5,696 nucleotides of DNA from Archangium sp. (GTDB lineage: Bacteria > Myxococcota > Myxococcia > Myxococcales > Myxococcaceae): assembly GCA_016793525.1 (NCBI GenBank), contig JAEUJT010000192.1, forward strand, positions 1 through 5,696, written 5' to 3'. Under the pieces are notes generated by a model that was given only the letters and a program-made list of their open reading frames with translations, made no database searches and was not told the origin of the DNA. Both the position numbers and the translations under genes were made by a program. Below, piece after piece: positions 1-5,696 of the stretch (position 1 is the stretch's first letter; each line of letters opens with the position of its first letter).

Positions 1-1
1 G

Positions 2-169
2 CTCGGCGAGCCGGCGTTGGCGCGGCGCATTCCCGTGTTGCGGCAGCAGGCGTCTGCGCTCGAGCGGCGGGCCTCGTCTGAAAGCCGGGTCGTCGCCGTC
101 GTTGTCTTGCTTGGGCTTGGGCTCGTCGCCGCGTTGGTGGCGGGGGTGGCGAGCCTCATTCTCCACTGA
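2..169 (+). CDS. 3' end of a gene for a protein with a C-terminal membrane helix
   Basis: The frame beginning at base 2 is open from the window edge to a TGA at 167-169, giving 55 visible residues. The first 29 are polar and rich in Arg, Ala and Glu, including a likely helical stretch around RQQASALERRAS. Residues 30-54 are an uninterrupted run of Val, Leu, Ala and Gly, long enough for one transmembrane helix, and the protein ends one residue later with His. The Arg-rich side before the helix suggests that the missing N-terminal part is cytoplasmic and that the protein is anchored by its tail. No catalytic or binding motif is visible in this fragment, so the family cannot be named. The next gene follows after 23-107 bases on the same strand, depending on its start, so co-transcription is possible. 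The reading frame is fairly secure; the function is unknown. Confidence 0.6.
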   Translation, partial: LGEPALARRIPVLRQQASALERRASSESRVVAVVVLLGLGLVAALVAGVASLILH

Positions 170-276
170 GCTGTCGCCAGCTGACCGCAGGTGTGTGGAC
201 GGGGAGCCACGGCTGCGGAGCGCCCTCGTTCGGCAGCGCTCCTGGCGCGTCGCTTGCTGTAGCGTGTTGCGCCCCC
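170..276 (+). other. Short gap and disputed 5' end of the giant gene
   Basis: This stretch separates the upstream stop codon from the first ATG of the large gene at 277. The large frame is already open here and has a GTG at 193 but no earlier ATG, GTG or TTG after its upstream stop at 79-81. Neither GTG 193 nor ATG 277 has a recognisable Shine-Dalgarno sequence at the usual distance. I see no convincing -35/-10 pair, inverted repeat or terminator hairpin. If translation starts at 193, the true intergenic gap is only 23 bases and read-through from the upstream gene is likely. Confidence 0.4.
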
Positions 277-3200
277 ATGTTCGTCCCTGCGCTCGTGTCG
301 TGTGTCGTCGTTCAAGCGGCGTCACTCCAGCCGTCGTCTGTTCCCGCCTCTGGAGTGCAGGAGGCCATTCTCACCCTCGACGCGCCGGGAATGATTCATC
401 TCTCTGCGAAGAGCGGCAGCGGCACCGCGTGTACGGTGGTCGACCGGGTGCGCGGCCCGTTTCTGAGCGACGGCGCGGTGGGGAAGAAGAGCTGCGACGT
501 CGACGTGTTGCTCGACGCCGGCGAATACCTGGTGCGCGTGGAGTCTCCGCTCAAGGGCAAAGGCTCGGTGGCGTTGAAGGCCACGGCGTACAGCGAAATC
601 AACTCCACCCCGGTGAAGCTGGTCGACGGCGGCGCGGTGGAGGCGACGCTCCAGCTTGGCCAGCAAGCGACGTACGGGTTGGTGCTGCCCAAGCGCGGCG
701 TGCCCATGGTGCGCGTCGCCGGGCGCAACGCGGGCGACGTTCGACTCTGGCGCAACGGCGCGTGGCTCGAGCCCATATCGCTGCGGCGCACGGCGGTGTC
801 GAACACGCCCGGGCTCCCACAGTACGAGTGGTGGCTCGACCAGGTCGTCGAGGCCGGGGAATACACGTTGGTGGTGTACGGCCGCAGCCCAGCGACGGAG
901 ACCTCCGCCCAGCCCGACGCGTCGTTGACGGTGGAGATGGGCTTTCGCCGCGGGCCCGCTGAGCGACGCGTGGCCTTCACGCTGCCGGTGTCGGGCGTCA
1001 TGGCGCTCGAGCTGCCCGCGTCTCCGTCGGTGGCCTTCATCTCGATGGACGCGCCGCCGACGGGGCCAGTCGAGCTCGCGATGTTCTCCTTCGGCGAGAC
1101 AGACTCGCTTCGGCAACTCGGCAGCCGCACCGTGGCGCAGCGCGCGGTGATTCCCTCGGTCGGGCTCGCGGTGTCACCGCCCGACAAGCGGCGACTGGTG
1201 GCGATGGTGCGCGGGCCGAGAGGGAGCTCGGGCACGCTGGAATGGGCGGCCAGCAGCGTTCCCACCGACGACATCGCGTACTTCAGCGGCGGCGTGTACG
1301 GCGGAGTCACCTCGTCGTACCGGTTCAGAGTCTCTCAGCCGCAGCAGGTGTTGGTGGCGGTGCACGACCTTCCCGTCGACACCGACAGCGCGCCGCTGGG
1401 CTGCCAGCTCGAGCGCATCGACCTCGACTGGAAGACGCTCGAAGTCGTGGCGCGCAGCGCGGTTCGCGTCGGTGACGGCGAAGGTCTGGAGACGAAGTTC
1501 AACTACGACGAGAGCGGCGCGGCGGTGTGGTTCGACGTCGCCCGCACCGGCCGGTACCGCATTCGCACCGAAGGTGGGCGCAAGAGCCGCTGCGCGGTCT
1601 TCACACGAAAGAGCGACAACACCTTGGCGCGCGTGTTCGAGCCGAAGCCCGACGCCGTGACGTGCGACAACGTCGTGGAGCTGACCCGAGGCCCACACCA
1701 CGTGATGTTGTACGGCGGGGTCTCCGGCATCGAGTCGCTGACCGTGCGCGAAGATTCGCGGCAGGCAGTGTCGAACGTGGTGGTGCCGGCGACGTGTACG
1801 CTGCCTCCGGTGGCGGTGACACCGGGGTACTACCGGTTGTCGTTGTCGCGTCAGGGCGCGGTGTCGCTGCGCGGTGTGTCCATCACGCCGCTGCCCGTGT
1901 CGCTGTCTTCGGCCCTCCACCTCTCGCTCGACGCGTCGCGCACGGTGACGCTGCCGCTCGCCACGGGGCCGGGCTTCACGGTCAGCGCGGGCGTGGGTGC
2001 CTCCATCACCTGTACGCTGGAGCGCACCGGCGTCTCGCAATCGGGGCCGGTGTGTCTGGTGCCCGCGGTGACGGGAGCGGACACCTTGAAGATTCGGAAC
2101 CTGGCCACCTCTCCGGTGACGGTGACGTTGCATCGGCCCGTCGCGATGCCGGCGTCGACGGCGTTCGCCTCGTACACGCCCGTGCCGTCGCAGCTGCAGC
2201 GCGTGGAGCCCGAGAAGCCGGCGTGGTTCGACTTCGAGCGCGGACAAACGAACTCCGTGGCCTTCGACGTCGCGACGCCCGGCCTCTACAACGTGACGAC
2301 GCTGGGGCTGTTGTCAACGTCGTGTCGGCTCCGCACGCCGGTCATCGATTCAGTCACTGAGAACACGAACGGAGGCCGTGGGCGCAACTGCCTCATTCAG
2401 ACCTACCTGCAGAAAGGCCGGTACCTCTTCAGCGCCACGACGCAGGGGCAGAGCAAAGGGCGTGGAGCGCTGTTTCTCATTCGCAAGCCCGCGCGTGAGT
2501 ACGGCGGAGTGAGCGGAGAAGGGCAGAGCTTCTTCCGCACCGAAGCGAACGAGCTCGTGCAGCAGAAAATTGTGGTGCGAGGTGCAGGGGACTACCGGCT
2601 GCGTACGTGGGCTCAAGGTGCGTCGGTGATGTGCCGACTCGACGACGCGCAGGGCTGGCCGGTGAACACCGTGCCGTCTCCGTGTTCGGAGTCGACCCTC
2701 TCGAAGCCTGGCACGTACCTGTGGACGCAGCTGCCGCTGACGGTGGAGTCGATGCGTCGCACCTCCGTGGAGCGCGTGCGCGAGCCGGTGGTGCTGCGAG
2801 GTAACGCCCCGCACGAGGTGACCGCGTTTCAGTGGTACTCCGCCGAGCTCGGGCGCGACGGGAAAGACGAGTTCACCTTCACGCTCGAGGGAGAAACCAC
2901 GCTCGACGTCGTGCTGACACAGGGCATGCAGGGCCGACTCTTCCGCCACGACGAAGGCCAGGCGCGCAAGGCGGTCGAGGTCATTCCACCGCTCGCGCAA
3001 TACGCCGCGGCGCAGATGGTTGATCAGCAGTCGGATTCAGAGGAGCCCGAATCAGAGCCTCCGCCGGAGTCGACGTACGAAGAAGGCGAAGGAGAAGGCG
3101 ACTCGGAAGAACAGCCCATTCCGTCTCCGGTGCGACCCGTGGCCATGCGCCAGGTGCCGCCTCCACCGTCGGGGGTGCAGGTGAAGCTCCCAGCGGGAAA

Positions 3201-5472
3201 GTACTCGCTCGTGACCGAGCACAGCCGCGGCGATGTCGCGGTCTCGTACCAGCTGCACCTCGGCAGCGCGGTGTTGATGCCGGGCATGCGCCGCACGGTC
3301 CCGGTGCCCTCGATGGTGACCTTGGCCATTCCACGTGACGGCACGCTGCGGCTGCGAACCGAAGGAGAGGCCGACGTTCGCTGCCGTCTCTTCAACGCCG
3401 ACGGGAAGCTCGTGGTGCAGAGCAGCGACAACGGTGCCGATTGGAACTGCGCGCTGGCCGAACCACTGGCGAAAGGCACCTACACGCTGGCGCTCGAGAG
3501 TGAGACGCAGCTCGCCGGAGAGACCACCGTCTCCCTCGTGCTTCCGCAGGTCGACGAGGTGAAGCCGGTGACGCAGCCGCTCACCTTGGGCGCGTCGGTT
3601 ACGCAGGTCGCGCTGCCGACAGGAGACGCCGTGCATGAAGTGACTGTGACGTCGAAGAGCGCCTTCTCGTGCGCGGTGGTGGGCCCATCGGGCGTCGCGT
3701 CGCGGCTCACGCGGGTGACCTCATGCAAGGCGCTCGTGCTGCCGAAGTCGGAGGCGTGGTCCCTGCGGCTGTGGACGATGGATGCGTCGACGCCGGTGCA
3801 GTTGAACGTCACCTCGAAGCAAGCGGTGCGACTCACTGTCTCTCGCGCTGGTCGCTACACCACGCCGGCAGATGTGTGGTGTCTCCGCGGAGAGGCGGGT
3901 GCATTCGAAGCGTGTGGTGGATCCACCTCGCTCGAGAGCGGATCCGTCGCGTTCGCCGCGTTTGGATCCACCCGGGTGCCTGAGAAGCTCGACGAGGCGC
4001 GTGTCGCGGCCGGTCCCTCGCCGAATCGAACGCCCATTACCTCACGCCCTTCACTCCAGGTGGTGACCGCGCCGCAGCCGTCAGTCTTCGTGGTGTCGGC
4101 GTCTGCTCCATGGGGTGAGGCGTCAGCGCCGGTGTGTCGGTTCGACGGCCCAGGCACGGTGGCCGAAGCCGGAGACGCGTCGTGCTTCGCCGTCAGCCGC
4201 GTCGGCACCGAAGCCGCGAGCCGAGTGTGGGCCGCCAGCGACGTACCGGTCGATGTCTCCATTGTGCGTGACGCCGTGCCGATGCCGTCGACGCAGAGCG
4301 TGCTCGCGCTTGGTCGCCAACACGTGGCGTTCTCAACCTCCGGTGGGTGGACGCTGCCTGCGGGTCGGGTGCGCCTCGACTTGACACTGTCACGTCGAAC
4401 CTGGGCTGCGCTGGTGGGGGAGGGCGGCGAGGCGCTCGATCTCTGCGCTCCGAGCGACGACGTACGCCACTGCGTGATGACCGGCGCGAAGGCAACCTTG
4501 CTGCTGGGGGGAGAAGCCGGATCCGCCGATGTCACTGCCATCGCGGTGGAAGACGACGTTCGCTCGGTGGCGCTGAACGGCGTGTACGAGCTCAGTCCAC
4601 GCGCTGCCGGCACGCTGCGACTCACGGTGGTCTCCTCGCGCGAGCCGCGAATGGCCGTGGTGTCCGGAGGTGTTCGTTGCACGGTGGTGACGTCGAACGG
4701 CGCGCGTCGCGGTGAGTGCCGGAGCGCGATTCCGTCGGGTCTCTCCGCCGAGATTCTCGTCGAGCACGCGGCATCTCCAGTGCGCGCAATCGTCAGCTCC
4801 GCGGGGAAGGAGGCGGAGACCACGCTGAATCTCGAGGCGTCTCCGATGCCGGCGCCGGCGCTCCCCGCCGCCACCTCGGTCGCGCTCACGGGGACGCGCT
4901 TCGAGCGAACTCTCGTCGTCGAGCGGGAAAGTGTCGTTCGACTCTCTGCGGAGTCCGGTGTGTGCGCGCTGGTGAAGGCCAGCACCTTGCTCGCGGTCGA
5001 TGGGCTGGGCGCGGGGTGCGAGGTGGTGCGGCTGGTGACGCCGGGGACCTACCGCGTGCTGGTTCGCCCATTCGCGAATCAACCGATGCAGGGCTCGGTG
5101 CGCTGGCTGTCGGAGTCGGTGACGAAGCTCTCCGAAGGTGTCGCGGCGGAGTCGTGGCTCGCGCCCGGTGAGGTGCGCGTCTTCACGTTCGACACCGCGG
5201 GCCCGGGGAAAGTCGGCCTCGGGTTGCAGTCGAAACGCGAAGGCCTCGAGTGCACGGTGTACGACGCCGCGCAGCAGCTCGTCGGCACTGGGTGCCAGCA
5301 GTACCTCTCGCTCGCCAAGGGCCGCTGGGTGCTGACGGTGCGCAACCCGCCTGGGCCGAAGTCGGTGGCCATCGCCGTGCGCCCGGTGGTGCTGGGGCTC
5401 TCCGGTGACGCCGCGCCAATTCCCGAAGACTACCTGCACGACTTCTTCAGCCGCATCGGAGATGCACAATGA
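193..5472 (+). CDS. Giant exported protein of tandem Cys-paired PPC-like beta-sandwich modules
   Basis: I do not recognise a named family for this 1759-residue protein. The N-terminus is hydrophobic (about residues 19-43) and then becomes polar, as in an export signal. The rest is strand-rich, with no other membrane helix. It is built from repeated modules: a strand pair, a Cys in a C-x-[LV] strand, a loop of 9-24 residues, a second Cys, then [LV]-x-x-G-x-[YW]-x-[LV]. Residues about 1040-1110 resemble a PPC domain closely, with VRCRLFNADGKLV and then CALAEPLAKGTYTLAL. Thirteen such Cys pairs occur between residues 80 and 1701. Residues 947-993 form an acidic then Pro-rich linker. No protease, kinase or other enzyme motif, LPXTG, MYXO-CTERM-like tail or autotransporter barrel is visible. 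The role is probably structural or binding, in the periplasm or outside the cell; this is inference. The start is uncertain: GTG 193 gives the longest form, and ATG 277 (residue 29) gives a short signal peptide. The stop overlaps the next start by 4 bases. Confidence 0.85.
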   Translation: MWTGSHGCGAPSFGSAPGASLAVACCAPMFVPALVSCVVVQAASLQPSSVPASGVQEAILTLDAPGMIHLSAKSGSGTACTVVDRVRGPFLSDGAVGKKSCDVDVLLDAGEYLVRVESPLKGKGSVALKATAYSEINSTPVKLVDGGAVEATLQLGQQATYGLVLPKRGVPMVRVAGRNAGDVRLWRNGAWLEPISLRRTAVSNTPGLPQYEWWLDQVVEAGEYTLVVYGRSPATETSAQPDASLTVEMGFRRGPAERRVAFTLPVSGVMALELPASPSVAFISMDAPPTGPVELAMFSFGETDSLRQLGSRTVAQRAVIPSVGLAVSPPDKRRLVAMVRGPRGSSGTLEWAASSVPTDDIAYFSGGVYGGVTSSYRFRVSQPQQVLVAVHDLPVDTDSAPLGCQLERIDLDWKTLEVVARSAVRVGDGEGLETKFNYDESGAAVWFDVARTGRYRIRTEGGRKSRCAVFTRKSDNTLARVFEPKPDAVTCDNVVELTRGPHHVMLYGGVSGIESLTVREDSRQAVSNVVVPATCTLPPVAVTPGYYRLSLSRQGAVSLRGVSITPLPVSLSSALHLSLDASRTVTLPLATGPGFTVSAGVGASITCTLERTGVSQSGPVCLVPAVTGADTLKIRNLATSPVTVTLHRPVAMPASTAFASYTPVPSQLQRVEPEKPAWFDFERGQTNSVAFDVATPGLYNVTTLGLLSTSCRLRTPVIDSVTENTNGGRGRNCLIQTYLQKGRYLFSATTQGQSKGRGALFLIRKPAREYGGVSGEGQSFFRTEANELVQQKIVVRGAGDYRLRTWAQGASVMCRLDDAQGWPVNTVPSPCSESTLSKPGTYLWTQLPLTVESMRRTSVERVREPVVLRGNAPHEVTAFQWYSAELGRDGKDEFTFTLEGETTLDVVLTQGMQGRLFRHDEGQARKAVEVIPPLAQYAAAQMVDQQSDSEEPESEPPPESTYEEGEGEGDSEEQPIPSPVRPVAMRQVPPPPSGVQVKLPAGKYSLVTEHSRGDVAVSYQLHLGSAVLMPGMRRTVPVPSMVTLAIPRDGTLRLRTEGEADVRCRLFNADGKLVVQSSDNGADWNCALAEPLAKGTYTLALESETQLAGETTVSLVLPQVDEVKPVTQPLTLGASVTQVALPTGDAVHEVTVTSKSAFSCAVVGPSGVASRLTRVTSCKALVLPKSEAWSLRLWTMDASTPVQLNVTSKQAVRLTVSRAGRYTTPADVWCLRGEAGAFEACGGSTSLESGSVAFAAFGSTRVPEKLDEARVAAGPSPNRTPITSRPSLQVVTAPQPSVFVVSASAPWGEASAPVCRFDGPGTVAEAGDASCFAVSRVGTEAASRVWAASDVPVDVSIVRDAVPMPSTQSVLALGRQHVAFSTSGGWTLPAGRVRLDLTLSRRTWAALVGEGGEALDLCAPSDDVRHCVMTGAKATLLLGGEAGSADVTAIAVEDDVRSVALNGVYELSPRAAGTLRLTVVSSREPRMAVVSGGVRCTVVTSNGARRGECRSAIPSGLSAEILVEHAASPVRAIVSSAGKEAETTLNLEASPMPAPALPAATSVALTGTRFERTLVVERESVVRLSAESGVCALVKASTLLAVDGLGAGCEVVRLVTPGTYRVLVRPFANQPMQGSVRWLSESVTKLSEGVAAESWLAPGEVRVFTFDTAGPGKVGLGLQSKREGLECTVYDAAQQLVGTGCQQYLSLAKGRWVLTVRNPPGPKSVAIAVRPVVLGLSGDAAPIPEDYLHDFFSRIGDAQ
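277..324 (+). other. Export signal region of the giant protein
   Basis: Codons 29-44 of the long frame, beginning at the ATG, encode MFVPALVSCVVVQAAS. This is a hydrophobic core ending in small residues that could be cut near AAS, followed by polar sequence (LQPSSVPAS). The n-region lacks Lys or Arg in both possible starts, which is atypical. LVSC at residues 34-37 fits the lipobox consensus [LVI]-[ASTVI]-[GAS]-C, but it lies only eight residues after this Met. A lipoprotein reading would therefore need the GTG at 193 as the start. The residues after that Cys stay hydrophobic, which argues against lipidation. Export looks likely; which signal peptidase acts on it is open. Confidence 0.5.
3031..3114 (+). 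other. Acidic linker inside the giant protein
   Basis: Residues 947-974 are dominated by Glu, Asp, Ser and Pro (for example SDSEEPESEPPPES and then EEGEGEGDSEE), with no hydrophobic strand pattern. They must be disordered and strongly negative. The stretch sits between a strand ending in GRLFRHDEG and the LPAGKYSLV strand. In other modules these two strands belong to the same domain and are joined by a short loop. It therefore looks like an insertion into a domain loop rather than a spacer between domains. Divalent-cation binding or a flexible hinge are possible roles, but neither is shown by the sequence. Confidence 0.8.
3115..3171 (+). other. Proline-rich segment after the acidic linker
   Basis: Residues 975-993 read PIPSPVRPVAMRQVPPPPS. 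They have seven or more prolines and two arginines and directly follow the acidic run. Such a segment is expected to be extended and stiff. It leads back into an ordinary beta-strand region that starts at VQVKLPAGKYSL. Together with the acidic run it makes a 47-residue low-complexity insert, the only obvious one in the protein. Confidence 0.75.
3916..3927. repeat. Perfect 12-bp palindrome within the coding region
   Basis: GGTGGATCCACC is its own reverse complement. Two further GGATCC hexamers follow at 3940-3945 and 3964-3969, and the last reads GGATCCACC, repeating nine bases of the palindrome. All lie inside the giant gene, in codons for Gly, Ser, Thr and neighbours around residues 1242-1260. 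A chance origin from Gly-Ser-Thr coding is likely. I assign no function. Confidence 0.5.
5458..5461 (+). promoter_or_regulatory. Ribosome binding site for the third gene
   Basis: GGAG lies seven bases before the ATG at 5469, a good Shine-Dalgarno match at normal spacing. It is inside the last codons of the giant gene. It supports ATG 5469 over the nearby ATG at 5462, which is in another frame and has no such site. Confidence 0.7.
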
Positions 5473-5696
5473 CGCAGCACCGTTTCGGAGCTCCCGTGTT
5501 CGCCGTGTGCGCCGCGCTCGTGGCCGCACCCGCATGGGCCCAATACACCCCGGCCGACGAAGGCCAGCGCCCTGCCGCATCGGGCCCGCGTGTACTGCCG
5601 GAGACCTTCATTCGCGGGTTCGACCCGGTGACCGTGTACTTCGACGCAGACCAAGTCGACGCGCGCGGACCCGCTGACAACGGGGGTACATTCCTC
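5469..5696 (+). CDS. Exported protein, probable alpha-2-macroglobulin-like N-terminus (truncated by window end)
   Basis: The ATG overlaps the preceding TGA (ATGA), and the frame stays open for 76 codons to the window edge. Residues 1-24 form a typical signal peptide: MTQHRF, a hydrophobic core AVCAALVAA, then PAWA with cleavage predicted before Gln25. After a short Pro/Ala-rich stretch, residues 42-64 include LPETFIRGFDPVTVYFDADQ followed by GPADNGG. From memory, this resembles the opening of bacterial alpha-2-macroglobulin family proteins, where a segment like F-L-R-x-[WF]-D-P-V-T-x-F-F-D begins the first macroglobulin domain. Such proteins act in the periplasm or envelope as protease traps, often with a CxEQ thioester that would lie far beyond this window. 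The family call rests on this short segment, so it is tentative; the gene itself and its export are well supported. The overlap and internal ribosome binding site indicate translational coupling to the giant gene. Confidence 0.7.
   Translation, partial: MTQHRFGAPVFAVCAALVAAPAWAQYTPADEGQRPAASGPRVLPETFIRGFDPVTVYFDADQVDARGPADNGGTFL

Larger units (their letters stand above)
364..5403 (+). repeat. Degenerate protein-level tandem repeat: PPC-like modules with paired cysteines
   Basis: Residues 58-1737 carry a diverged repeat visible in protein but not in DNA. The paired cysteines are 80/101, 467/491, 607/621, 711/733, 814/831, 1064/1086, 1160/1178, 1230/1241, 1315/1331, 1418/1427, 1496/1509, 1591/1609 and 1687/1701. 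The first Cys of a pair usually sits in a strand such as CRLF, CTLE or CTVY, with hydrophobics at alternate positions. The second usually precedes a turn and strand such as LAKGTYTLAL, LQKGRYLFSA or VTPGTYRVLV. In PPC domains (Pfam PF04151) the equivalent positions are the D-L-x-L strand and the final aGtYyv-V strand, so each pair would staple two strands. Modules around residues 130-370 and 860-1025 keep the fold pattern but lack the pair. The fold assignment is by eye and moderately sure; the pairing pattern is directly visible. Confidence 0.65.

Noticed and set aside
102..962. 286-residue open frame on the + strand overlapping the start of the giant gene
   Set aside because: Extremely Arg-rich with no domain pattern. 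It is a GC-driven shadow of the giant gene, whose frame has the repeat structure.
1174..2247. 357-residue open frame on the minus strand
   Set aside because: Arg/His-rich shadow of the giant gene without hydrophobic or domain pattern.
3916..3969. Palindrome and clustered GGATCC sites as a possible operator or recombination site
   Set aside because: They sit inside coding sequence in Gly/Ser/Thr codons, with no flanking repeats or nearby start, so chance is the simpler explanation.
3855..4985. 376-residue open frame on the minus strand
   Set aside because: Lies wholly antisense to the giant gene. Its composition is Ser/Thr/Arg/Pro-rich as expected for a complement frame in high-GC DNA, with no recognisable domain.
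4390..5580. 396-residue open frame on the minus strand crossing the gene overlap
   Set aside because: His/Arg-rich composition, antisense to two well-supported genes, with no motif or start signal.
5405..5677. 90-residue + strand open frame over the third gene
   Set aside because: Its Arg/Pro-rich product has no signal or domain and no ribosome binding site. The frame from 5469 gives a clear signal peptide and a good GGAG instead.
5473..5696. Possible terminator after the giant gene
   Set aside because: The next gene starts within the stop codon, and no GC hairpin followed by a T run is seen.

Overview
The window is GC-rich throughout, with most codons ending in G or C, few intergenic bases and a 4-bp gene overlap. 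This suits a Gram-negative bacterium of the Myxococcota/deltaproteobacterial type. That placement is an inference from composition and from the kind of proteins present; there is no rRNA or other marker gene to confirm it.

Layout, all on the + strand. (1) Bases 2-169 hold the last 55 codons of a gene whose product ends in one hydrophobic, membrane-spanning helix. (2) After a short gap comes one very large gene, about 193-5472 (up to 1759 aa), which fills more than 90% of the window. Its product has a hydrophobic N-terminal export signal. It continues as a long chain of beta-sandwich-like modules resembling bacterial pre-peptidase C-terminal (PPC) domains, most of them carrying two closely spaced cysteines. 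A very acidic stretch followed by a proline-rich stretch interrupts the chain near its middle. I see no catalytic domain and no known surface-sorting tail. (3) A third gene starts at 5469 inside the stop codon of the big gene (ATGA overlap) and runs off the window. Its 76 visible residues show a clear signal peptide, then a segment that looks to me like the start of a bacterial alpha-2-macroglobulin-like protein.

The big protein and the third protein are therefore probably made from one mRNA with coupled translation, and both are exported. A reasonable but unproven reading is an envelope or extracellular pair: a giant disulfide-stapled modular protein together with a macroglobulin-type protease trap. 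The truncated first gene is close enough to belong to the same transcript, but nothing visible links its function to the others. No RNA genes, mobile elements, CRISPR arrays, terminators or confident promoters were seen.
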